Part shown: positions 1 to 5,283 of the stretch, piece after piece
Numbering within the stretch: the first letter of the stretch is position 1
Layout of the letters: every line of letters begins with the position of its first letter
Assembly: GCA_019236085.1 (NCBI GenBank)
Contig: JAFAJR010000168.1
Location: 1 to 5,283 of the forward strand
Source: Candidatus Dormiibacterota bacterium
GTDB taxonomy: Bacteria > Chloroflexota > Dormibacteria > Aeolococcales > Aeolococcaceae
Reading direction: 5' to 3'
DNA length: 5,283 bases
Made by a program: the position numbers and the translations under genes
Notes under the pieces: generated by a model
Told to the model about the DNA's origin: nothing
The model's input: the letters and a program-made list of their open reading frames with translations, nothing else
The model's database searches: none

Positions 1-261
1 GGCGTCGAGCAGGCGAGGCAGCGACAGCGACTCCCGTGCATGGAAGTAGCCCGTGACGCCCTGGTGGTGCTCGGTGTGGGCGATGTCGTCGAGGCGATGA
101 CGCGGCGACTCCTCTATGGTGATGCCGCGCGCCTGCGCTGTCGCCAGGATCTCTCGCATCCGAGCTTCGTCCCGCGTTCCCGACGCAATCACGAGCTTGC
201 GTGCCGGGCGGCCGGCGCGCAGCGCCTCCAGGACCGCGTTCCGTCCGTAAAGAATGTCCAC
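1..261 (-). CDS. rlmB: 23S rRNA (guanosine-2'-O)-methyltransferase, RlmB/TrmH (SpoU) family, 3' part missing
   Basis: The 87 codons visible are the N-terminal substrate-binding domain of a SpoU/TrmH-family RNA 2'-O-methyltransferase; the family methylates a guanosine of the 23S rRNA peptidyl-transferase region using S-adenosylmethionine. Seen directly: the opening VDILYGRNAVLEAL matches the family's YGxxAVxEAL start, and EHHQGVTGYF near residues 72-81 matches the HQGV motif that closes this domain. The SPOUT catalytic domain with its knot lies beyond position 1. I chose the GTG at 261-259 because it leaves three residues before LYG, as in typical RlmB proteins. An in-frame GTG at 285 would add eight residues (VLNDGTRV) and leave only a 10-bp gap after cysS, so it is a real alternative; a TTG at 336 would overlap cysS. 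None has a clear Shine-Dalgarno sequence. It is last in the visible operon. The family is secure; the exact start is not. Confidence 0.88.
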   Translation of the reverse strand, partial: MDILYGRNAVLEALRAGRPARKLVIASGTRDEARMREILATAQARGITIEESPRHRLDDIAHTEHHQGVTGYFHARESLSLPRLLDA

Positions 262-295
262 AACGCGCGTGCCGTCGTTCAGCACACGGCGGCTG

Positions 296-1723
296 TCAGG
301 GACGCCGCCATCGCTGCCCCTGCGGCGTGTCCTCAACGGCGATGCCACAGCTGGTCAGCTCGCGGCGCAGGCGATCTGAAAGGGCCCAGTCGCCAGCAGC
401 CCGGGCGGCTTCGCGCTGTCGCAACAGCTCACTCTCGTGGTGCGTGAGCACATCCTTCACCGCACGCTCGACGTCGACGAGCGGGAAGATCCCCAGGACG
501 TCGTCGACATCCGCAAGGAGGTGTTGCAGCGCGGTGCGTGCATCACCGGACACAGTGGATTCGTCGAGAATGCGGTTGGCCTCACGCAGCGCGACGAACA
601 CCGCACCCATCGCCTCGGGCAGGTTGAGATCGTCGTTCATCGCGTCCTCGAACGCCATGCGGGCCTGGCGCACCACGGTTCTCACCAGTTCGTCGGCATC
701 CCCCTCCTCGTCGGTCACCTCGAGCGCAGCAACGCGGTCGCGAAACGCCACCAGGCGCTCCACGGCTTCGGTGGCTGCACGTAGCGGCTCGTCGGCGAAG
801 CTGAGCTGCTTGCGGTAATGCGCCGACGCGGCGAGCATGAATCGCACCGCGGCAGGACGCGCGCCCTCGGCGACGAGCTCCGGCACAGTCATGAAATTGC
901 CCAGCCGCTTGCTCATCTTCTCGCCGCCGATCACCAGGTGAGCGCTGTGCGCCCACACCCGCACGAACTGCCTGCCAGTCGCCGCCTCCGACTGCGCTAT
1001 CTCGTTCTCGTGGTGCGGAAAGATGTTGTCGACGCCGCCGCAGTGGATGTCGATCGTCTCGCCGAGCAGGGTCATGCTCATGGCCGAGCACTCGATGTGC
1101 CATCCGGGGTGGCCGCGCCCCAAGGGTGTCTCCCACCCGATGTCGCCGGGATCCACCGCCTTCCACAGGGCGAAGTCGCGCACGTCCTCCTTGGTGTAGT
1201 CGTCGGCGTCCACGCGGCCGCCGGCGCCGGCAACGAGTCCCTCGGCGCTGATGCCGCTGAGCCGCCCGTACTGCGGGAACGCGGCTATGTGGAAGTACTC
1301 GCTCCCCGAGCTGCTGTACGCGGCGCCTCGGTCCTCCAGCCGCTGCACCAGCGCCACCATCTGGTCGATGTACTCGGTGGCGCGCGGGTAGTGATGCGCC
1401 GGCCTGATGCCGAGCGTCTCGCGATCATCGTGGAAGGCGGCGATCCATGGCGCTGTCTCCTCGTCAAGCGTGTTGCCGTGCTCTTTGGCGTTGCGCAGGA
1501 TGCGGTCGTCGACATCGGTGAGGTTCATGACATGGGTGACACGATCAAAGTTGCGGTCCAGCCAGCGCCGCAGCACGTCCTCGAAGACGAAGGTGCGGAA
1601 GTTGCCGATGTGGACACGGTTCCATACCGTGGGACCGCAGGTATAGAGACGCACGTGCCCAGGCTGCAGCGGCTCCACCTCGACGAGCCCTTTGGTGAGC
1701 GTGTCGTGCAGACGCAGGCTCAC
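296..1723 (-). CDS. cysS: Cysteinyl-tRNA synthetase
   Basis: Class I aminoacyl-tRNA synthetase that activates cysteine with ATP and attaches it to tRNA-Cys in the cytoplasm. The protein is 475 residues, close to the usual length of about 460-480. Seen directly: YTCGPTVWNRVHIGN at residues 27-41 holds the first zinc cysteine (C29) and the HIGH-class signature, here HIGN (38-41); GWHIECSAM at 207-215 carries C212; FPHHENEIAQSE at 235-246 carries H237 and E241. These four match the known zinc-site ligands that select cysteine. The KMSKR loop is at 269-273, in GGEKMSKRLGN. The C-terminal half is the helical anticodon-binding region, ending in a basic GQRWRRP tail. The full motif set argues against the related mycothiol ligase MshC. 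The start is a GTG whose last two bases overlap the ispF stop (GTGA), suggesting translational coupling; no Shine-Dalgarno is visible. gltX and cysE, which sit between ispF and cysS in Bacillus, are absent. Confidence 0.97.
   Translation of the reverse strand: MSLRLHDTLTKGLVEVEPLQPGHVRLYTCGPTVWNRVHIGNFRTFVFEDVLRRWLDRNFDRVTHVMNLTDVDDRILRNAKEHGNTLDEETAPWIAAFHDDRETLGIRPAHHYPRATEYIDQMVALVQRLEDRGAAYSSSGSEYFHIAAFPQYGRLSGISAEGLVAGAGGRVDADDYTKEDVRDFALWKAVDPGDIGWETPLGRGHPGWHIECSAMSMTLLGETIDIHCGGVDNIFPHHENEIAQSEAATGRQFVRVWAHSAHLVIGGEKMSKRLGNFMTVPELVAEGARPAAVRFMLAASAHYRKQLSFADEPLRAATEAVERLVAFRDRVAALEVTDEEGDADELVRTVVRQARMAFEDAMNDDLNLPEAMGAVFVALREANRILDESTVSGDARTALQHLLADVDDVLGIFPLVDVERAVKDVLTHHESELLRQREAARAAGDWALSDRLRRELTSCGIAVEDTPQGQRWRRP
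1720..1723 (-). other. GTGA overlap joining ispF stop and cysS start
   Basis: The TGA that ends ispF (1722-1720) shares bases with the GTG that starts cysS (1723-1721). Four-base overlaps of this kind usually allow terminating ribosomes to restart on the next gene. No Shine-Dalgarno-like purine run precedes it, which fits coupling rather than independent initiation. Confidence 0.85.
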
Positions 1724-2208
1724 TGCCGGGCGATGAGCACCGTCGCCGAGGCGGCGACGCCCTCGCCGCGCCCGGCGAACCCCATGCCGTCGGTGGTCGT
1801 CACGCCGATCTGCACCACGCCGTCCTCCACGCCGAGAGCCTGCGACATGGCTGTCCGCATCGCGTCGAGGTGGGGGAAGAGCCGCGGCTCCTCGGCCACC
1901 GCCACGACGTGCGCGGACACCACCGAGTACCCCTCGTCGTGCAGCTTGCGGGCGACATCGCCGAGGAAGTCGACGCCGGCCGTGTCACGCCAGCGCGGGT
2001 CGTTCGAGGGGAAGTGATGGCCCATGTCGCCGAGCCCCGCAGCGCCGAGCAGCGCGTCGACCAGGGCGTGGGCGATGGCGTCGCCGTCCGAGTGGCCCAT
2101 CAGGCCACGGTCGTAGGGGATGTGCACACCGCCGAGCATCAGCGCCCGGCCGTTGACGAAGCGGTGCGCATCGATGCCGTGGCCGATGCGCATGGTCTGC
2201 CCGCTCAT
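1720..2208 (-). CDS. ispF: 2-C-methyl-D-erythritol 2,4-cyclodiphosphate synthase
   Basis: Catalyses the fifth step of the MEP isoprenoid pathway, cyclising CDP-methylerythritol 2-phosphate to methylerythritol cyclodiphosphate with release of CMP. The family works as a homotrimer with zinc at subunit interfaces. The protein has 162 residues, a normal single-domain length. Seen directly: RIGHGIDAH (7-15) and H47 give the expected metal ligands D13, H15 and H47; GHSDGDAIAHAL (38-49) is the second family signature; TTTDGMGFAGRGEG (137-150) is the nucleotide-contact region. D140 stands where E. coli has Glu; TTTDG is also the form I recall from mycobacterial IspF. The first ATG (2208) overlaps the ispD stop as ATGA; a second ATG at 2193 (M6) would give the family-standard MRIGHG start, so either is possible. 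It directly follows ispD, is not fused to it, and overlaps cysS downstream. Confidence 0.97.
   Translation of the reverse strand: MSGQTMRIGHGIDAHRFVNGRALMLGGVHIPYDRGLMGHSDGDAIAHALVDALLGAAGLGDMGHHFPSNDPRWRDTAGVDFLGDVARKLHDEGYSVVSAHVVAVAEEPRLFPHLDAMRTAMSQALGVEDGVVQIGVTTTDGMGFAGRGEGVAASATVLIARQ
2205..2208 (-). other. ATGA overlap joining ispD stop and ispF start
   Basis: The TGA ending ispD (2207-2205) overlaps the ATG starting ispF (2208-2206). The upstream bases end in CTCGAACAGCC, with no ribosome-binding purine run, so translational coupling between the two MEP-pathway genes is likely. Confidence 0.85.
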
Positions 2209-2873
2209 GGCTGTTCGAGAATGGCGCGGACCAGGTCCAGGTCGCCGGCCGTTGTCACCTTGATGTTGCGCGGGTCGCCCTGCACCACCGCCACCTTCAC
2301 GCCGATACGCTCCACCAGCACCGCGTCGTCGCTCGCCTCGACGCCGTCGCGAGCGGCGGCTGCATGGGCGTCCTCGAGCACGGTGCGATGAAACGCCTGT
2401 GGGGTCTGCGCCGCCATGACAGAGCTCCGGTCGATGGTTTCCACCACGTATCCCTCAGCCACCCGTTTGATGGTGTCGACGCAGGGTACCGCCGCGGTGG
2501 CAGCAGCATCCCGGTCAGCCGCGCCGACCACCGCACGGAACAGCTCCGGCGGCGCCAGCGGCCGGGCGGCGTCGTGCACGCACACCATCCGGTGACCGTC
2601 GCAAGGCCCGAGTGCGGCGGCTACCGAGTCCTGCCGCCGCTCACCGCCCTCGACGAAGCTCGCCTGACCCAGGCCGCACGCCGAGGCCAGCGCTCTCAGC
2701 GCGTCCCATCGATCCGCCGGCGCGGCAATCACCACGGCCTCGAAGCAGCCAGATCCGGCAGCGGCGCTCAGGGTGAGGGCAATCAGCGGCCGGCCGCCGA
2801 CGTCCGCCCACAGCTTGTCGGCGCCGAAACGAACCCCTCTGCCGAACGCAGGGATGACCAGGACGGTGCTCAG
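2205..2873 (-). CDS. ispD: 2-C-methyl-D-erythritol 4-phosphate cytidylyltransferase, probable CTG start
   Basis: Catalyses the third step of the MEP pathway, joining CTP and methylerythritol 4-phosphate to give CDP-methylerythritol and pyrophosphate. With the start chosen here it has 222 residues, normal for the family. Seen directly: a nucleotide-binding opening VIPAFGRGVRFGADK (6-20), GGERRQDSV (76-84), VHDAARPL (99-106), VDTIKR (132-137), QTPQAFHR (156-163), EASDDA (179-184) and GDPRNIKVTT (199-208). The opening is divergent: Phe10 replaces the second Ala of the usual PAAGxGxR, and the PK(Q) that follows is replaced by DKLW. Between a GTG at 3305 and the domain core there is no in-frame ATG, GTG or TTG, and the first one downstream (GTG, Val47) would delete the nucleotide-binding loop. 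A CTG at 2873-2871 overlaps the upstream stop as CTGA and lies two codons before the first domain strand. Starting at 3305 would force a 436-base overlap with the PIN/TRAM gene and add a low-complexity tail. Function is secure; the start is inferred. Confidence 0.93.
   Translation of the reverse strand: MSTVLVIPAFGRGVRFGADKLWADVGGRPLIALTLSAAAGSGCFEAVVIAAPADRWDALRALASACGLGQASFVEGGERRQDSVAAALGPCDGHRMVCVHDAARPLAPPELFRAVVGAADRDAAATAAVPCVDTIKRVAEGYVVETIDRSSVMAAQTPQAFHRTVLEDAHAAAARDGVEASDDAVLVERIGVKVAVVQGDPRNIKVTTAGDLDLVRAILEQP
2870..2873 (-). other. CTGA overlap joining PIN/TRAM stop and probable ispD start
   Basis: The TGA ending the PIN/TRAM gene (2872-2870) overlaps a CTG codon (2873-2871) in the ispD frame. 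It has the same four-base geometry as the ATGA and GTGA junctions at the next two gene boundaries, which is the main support for CTG being the ispD initiation codon. A weak GGTG lies about eight bases upstream. Confidence 0.6.
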
Positions 2874-4015
2874 CGCTGGGACACCCGGGCCCGGGCCGGC
2901 CTCGCCTGGCGGACGGGGCGAGCGTCCGGCGCCAGGGCGGCGAAGATCATGCGGCCCGCGGCGGTCTGGAGCACGCTGCTCACCACCACCTCCACGGTCT
3001 CCTCGAGATGGTCGCTGCCGTTCTCCACCACCACCATGGTGCCGTCCTCGAGGTAGCCGACGCCCTGGTGGGGCTCCTTCCCCTTCTTCACGATGGCCAC
3101 GCTCATCGCCTCTCCCGACGCCATGATGGGCTTCACGGCGTTGGCGAGCGAGTTGAGGTTGAGGACCCTGATGCCTTCCACCTGCGCGAGCCGCGTGAGG
3201 TTGTAGTCCTGCGTCATGAGCGTTGCACTGCGCAGCCTCGCCAGGCGGACCAGCTGCGAATCCACCGGCGGTGTGCCGGGGAAACGAACGTCGACCAGCT
3301 CGCACACCACGTCGTCGCCGTGCTGCAGCGCCGCCACCGTGTCGAGCCCCCGCCTGCCCTTGGCCCGCCGCACCGGGTCCGCCGAGTCGGCCACCTGCTG
3401 CAGCTCCTCGAGCACGACGTGCGGCAGCAGCAGCCGGCCGGGGAGGAAGCCCGCAGCCGCGACATCGACGATCCGTCCGTCGATCAGCACGCTGGTGTCC
3501 ACCACCACCGGGTGGCCGTCTCCTGGGGGCGCCCCGCCGTCCTCGACCGGCGCGCCACGTCCGAACACCGAGAGGAGCGCGTCGCGGCGACGGCTGCCGG
3601 CGTGCACCCCGATGTAGATGAGGGCGGCGGCGATCGTGACAGACAGGATGACGCCGAGCCCCCAGGGCAGCGGTGAAAGGAGGATCGCCACCAGGGCACC
3701 GATCAACAGAGCCACCAGCAGGCCGGCGGTGGCGGCGACGATCTGCGCCGGCGGCGCCTCGTCGAGGGTGCGTTCCAGCCAGAGGAATGGATCGACCGAG
3801 AGCAGCGGGGCCGCCAGCGCCAGCGAGGCGGCCCCGGCCACGCCGCCGCCGGTCAGGCAGACCGCGGCGACGGATTGACTGCGGGTCAGGAAGCCATTGG
3901 AGTTCGCCAGGATGAAGGCGGCGTAGAGCACTCCCAGTGCGCCGCCGGCCAGGCCGCCGGCCACCCGCGAGATGGCCCGGGCACGCTGGACGCGCCCAGG
4001 ATCACGGCCAGACAT
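2870..4015 (-). CDS. Membrane-anchored PIN/TRAM-domain protein, YacL-like
   Basis: A 381-residue protein with the architecture of Bacillus YacL: N-terminal membrane segments, a PIN nuclease-fold domain, then a TRAM RNA-binding domain. Seen directly: hydrophobic segments at about 18-38, 48-72, 91-114 and 118-138, giving four likely membrane helices; a basic SRRR turn at 141-144; a PIN domain from VVVDTSVLIDGRI (170-182), with acidic residues D173, E203 (in LEEL), D252 (in VDSQLV) and D270 (in TQDYNL) at the family's metal-binding places; and a TRAM domain about 296-357, with EPHQGVGYLEDGTMVVVE and SVLQTAAGRMIFA. The C-terminus (about 361-381) is an Arg/Ala/Pro tail. These acidic residues suggest an active metal-dependent RNase, but the cellular substrate of this family is not something I can state. 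No antitoxin gene is adjacent, so it is not a VapC-type toxin pair. The ATG at 4015 starts 54 bases after the radA stop; no Shine-Dalgarno is visible. Confidence 0.93.
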   Translation of the reverse strand: MSGRDPGRVQRARAISRVAGGLAGGALGVLYAAFILANSNGFLTRSQSVAAVCLTGGGVAGAASLALAAPLLSVDPFLWLERTLDEAPPAQIVAATAGLLVALLIGALVAILLSPLPWGLGVILSVTIAAALIYIGVHAGSRRRDALLSVFGRGAPVEDGGAPPGDGHPVVVDTSVLIDGRIVDVAAAGFLPGRLLLPHVVLEELQQVADSADPVRRAKGRRGLDTVAALQHGDDVVCELVDVRFPGTPPVDSQLVRLARLRSATLMTQDYNLTRLAQVEGIRVLNLNSLANAVKPIMASGEAMSVAIVKKGKEPHQGVGYLEDGTMVVVENGSDHLEETVEVVVSSVLQTAAGRMIFAALAPDARPVRQARPARARVSQR

Positions 4016-4069
4016 CGCAGCGATTGAACCACAGGGTCTGCGGCTCCGCCGCTGTTCGCGACAGGGCGG
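4016..4069 (-). other. radA to PIN/TRAM intergenic gap with two small inverted repeats
   Basis: This is the longest gene-free stretch that can be measured in the window. It holds two short inverted repeats: GCGGC-TCC-GCCGC at 4040-4052 and CTGT-TCGCG-ACAG at 4052-4064. They share a base, so both could form only in part. Neither is followed by a T-run on the transcribed strand, so this does not look like an intrinsic terminator. I cannot identify a -35/-10 promoter pair. Read-through from radA is the simpler reading; a weak internal processing or attenuation site is possible. Confidence 0.35.
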
Positions 4070-5283
4070 TCACGCAACGGCGAGTGCCTCGGCCAGGGTG
4101 CCGACCTCGGTGCAGCTGAGTGACGCCGGCGCCTCGGCCGCGCCACCCGGCGGGACCATCGCCCGCTCGACTCCCAGCGCAGCGGCTTCGCGCAGCCGGG
4201 CACTCAGCCGGGGCACGCGGCGGACCTCGCCTCCCAGGCCCAGCTCGCCGAGCGCGACGCACCCGGCGGCGGCCCGCCGGTCGCCGGCAGCGGCTGCCAG
4301 CGCGAGGACGACTGCCAGGTCGCAGGCCGGGTCGGCCAGCTGCACACCGCCGACGACGTTGAGGAACACGTGGGAATTGGACAGCACCCGGCGCCCGCGC
4401 TTCTCCAGAACCGCCAGCAGCAGATGGAGCCGGTTCACGTCGAAACCGGAAGCGGTGCGACGGGGCATCGGGAGGGTCGTGCTCAGAGCGAGCGCCTGCA
4501 CCTCGACCAGCAGGGGGCGGACACCCTCGCAGCTCACTGTCAGGACATTGCCCGGCACCGAGAGCGACGAGCCGCCCACCAGGGCGCGACCGGGCGCCTC
4601 GGCCGGGTGCATCCCGTCAGGCTCCATGGTCAGCAGACCGACCTCCCCGGTGCTGCCGAAGCGGTTCTTGACGCCGCGCAGCAGCCGTTGCTCACCGAGA
4701 CGCTCGCCCTCGAGGTAGAGCACCACGTCGACCATGTGCTCCAGCGTCCGCGGGCCGGCGATCGCGCCGTCCTTGGTGACGTGGCCGATCACCATCACCG
4801 TGACCGAGCACCGCTTGGCGACGCCGACCAGGCGGGATATCGCGTTGCGCACCTGCGCCGGGCTGCCGGCCGAGCCCGCCGCTTGGGGGTCGATCAGCGT
4901 CTGCACCGAGTCGACCACCGTCAGCGGGGCGGCTGCGCTCTCGATGGCCCCGAGCACGGCGTCGAGGTCTGTCTCGACAACCAGTGCCAGGGTCTCGCCA
5001 CGGCAACCGAGGCGGCGGGCGCGCATCGCGACCTGGTCCGCCGACTCCTCCCCCGAACAGTAGAGCGCGGCTCGCGCGGCGCCGCAGGCCGAGGCGATCT
5101 GCAGCGCCAGGGTGGACTTGCCGACGCCGGGATCGCCGCCTAGCAGCACTACGGAGCCGGCGACGAACCCGCCACCCAGGACCCGGTCGACCTCTGCGTG
5201 CCCCGACCCGGTGCGGGCCACGGCCGCCTGTGGCAGTCCGGTCAGCTGCAGCTGCAACGCCGGGGCCGGCCGCCGCTCTGAGC
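4070..5283 (-). CDS. radA: DNA repair protein RadA (Sms), N-terminus beyond window
   Basis: RecA-like ATPase with a Lon-protease-like C-terminal domain. The family acts on recombination intermediates, promoting branch migration and processing of stalled forks. Residues here are numbered from an in-frame TTG at 5257. Seen directly: Walker A GDPGVGKST (41-49), CSGEES (67-72), Walker B-type VVDSVQT (114-120), the RadA signature KNRFG (197-201), and a Lon-like domain in the C-terminal part with LADPACDLAVVLALAAA and GELGLGGEVRRVPRL. The Lon catalytic serine region is not apparent, as is normal for RadA. The frame stays open to the window edge, reading SERRPAPA before that TTG, which resembles the linker following the N-terminal four-cysteine zinc finger. 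I therefore treat it as 5'-truncated by the window rather than as a short RadA lacking the finger. The stop TGA (4072-4070) is followed by a 54-base gap before the PIN/TRAM gene; disA, the usual neighbour, is absent. Confidence 0.96.
   Translation of the reverse strand, partial: SERRPAPALQLQLTGLPQAAVARTGSGHAEVDRVLGGGFVAGSVVLLGGDPGVGKSTLALQIASACGAARAALYCSGEESADQVAMRARRLGCRGETLALVVETDLDAVLGAIESAAAPLTVVDSVQTLIDPQAAGSAGSPAQVRNAISRLVGVAKRCSVTVMVIGHVTKDGAIAGPRTLEHMVDVVLYLEGERLGEQRLLRGVKNRFGSTGEVGLLTMEPDGMHPAEAPGRALVGGSSLSVPGNVLTVSCEGVRPLLVEVQALALSTTLPMPRRTASGFDVNRLHLLLAVLEKRGRRVLSNSHVFLNVVGGVQLADPACDLAVVLALAAAAGDRRAAAGCVALGELGLGGEVRRVPRLSARLREAAALGVERAMVPPGGAAEAPASLSCTEVGTLAEALAVA

Noticed and set aside
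296..1723. Mycothiol ligase MshC instead of CysS
   Set aside because: The full length of 475 residues, the YTCGPTV opening and the CysS-type zinc and KMSKR motifs fit cysteinyl-tRNA synthetase; MshC is shorter and its opening differs.
818..2017. 399-codon plus-strand open frame opposite cysS and ispF
   Set aside because: It mirrors well-supported minus-strand genes, has no recognisable domain, and long antisense frames are expected in GC-rich DNA.
2874..3305. N-terminal extension of ispD from the GTG at 3305, giving a 366-residue protein
   Set aside because: The added residues are a low-complexity Gly/Arg/His/Pro stretch in the +1 shadow of the well-conserved PIN and TRAM coding sequence, and ispD proteins do not carry such a domain.
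2870..4015. PIN protein as a VapC-type toxin of a toxin-antitoxin pair
   Set aside because: It has four membrane segments and a TRAM domain, sits in a housekeeping operon and has no small antitoxin gene beside it; this is YacL architecture.
4020..4036. tRNA T-arm-like GGTTCAATC in the radA to PIN/TRAM gap
   Set aside because: There is no room for, or trace of, acceptor, D or anticodon arms in 54 bases; chance match.
4370..5143. 257-codon plus-strand open frame opposite radA
   Set aside because: It lies wholly inside radA with a His/Arg/Ala-rich composition and no motif; shadow frame.
4070..5257. RadA lacking its zinc finger, starting at TTG 5257
   Set aside because: The frame remains open to the window edge with linker-like sequence (SERRPAPA), so the missing finger is explained by the window boundary.

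Overview
This window is a compact, GC-rich block of bacterial housekeeping genes, all on the minus strand. Read in the direction of transcription (from position 5283 down to 1), the order is: radA (5' end cut by the window edge), a membrane-anchored PIN/TRAM protein of the YacL family, ispD, ispF, cysS and rlmB (3' end cut by the window edge). The long plus-strand open frames are shadows of these genes. They have low-complexity Arg/Ser/Pro/Ala compositions and no recognisable motifs.

The layout looks like a single operon. A 54-bp gap separates radA from the PIN/TRAM gene. The next three junctions are each 4-bp stop/start overlaps of the form NTGA: CTGA at 2873-2870, ATGA at 2208-2205 and GTGA at 1723-1720. 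A short gap of about 10-34 bp then precedes rlmB. No stretch over 300 bases lacks a gene. I see no mobile element, CRISPR array, tRNA, rRNA or convincing rho-independent terminator.

By function, radA acts in recombination intermediate processing. The PIN/TRAM protein is a predicted membrane-anchored nuclease-fold protein. IspD and IspF catalyse the third and fifth steps of the MEP isoprenoid pathway. CysS charges tRNA-Cys, and RlmB methylates 23S rRNA. They share no pathway, but this neighbourhood is a conserved one: it resembles the Firmicute radA-disA-yacL-ispD-ispF-gltX-cysE-cysS-mrnC-rlmB string with disA, gltX, cysE and mrnC missing, and it ends in the ispD-ispF-cysS-rlmB order familiar from Actinobacteria.

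The organism is probably a high-GC bacterium from the Actinobacteria or Chloroflexota/Dormibacterota side of the Terrabacteria. This is an inference from base composition, gene order and sequence flavour (for example TTTDG in IspF and GADKLW in IspD), and the phylum is not settled. The most notable observation is that ispD has no ATG, GTG or TTG codon that could start a full-length protein, and appears to start at a CTG overlapping the upstream stop codon. I found no undescribed biological system here.
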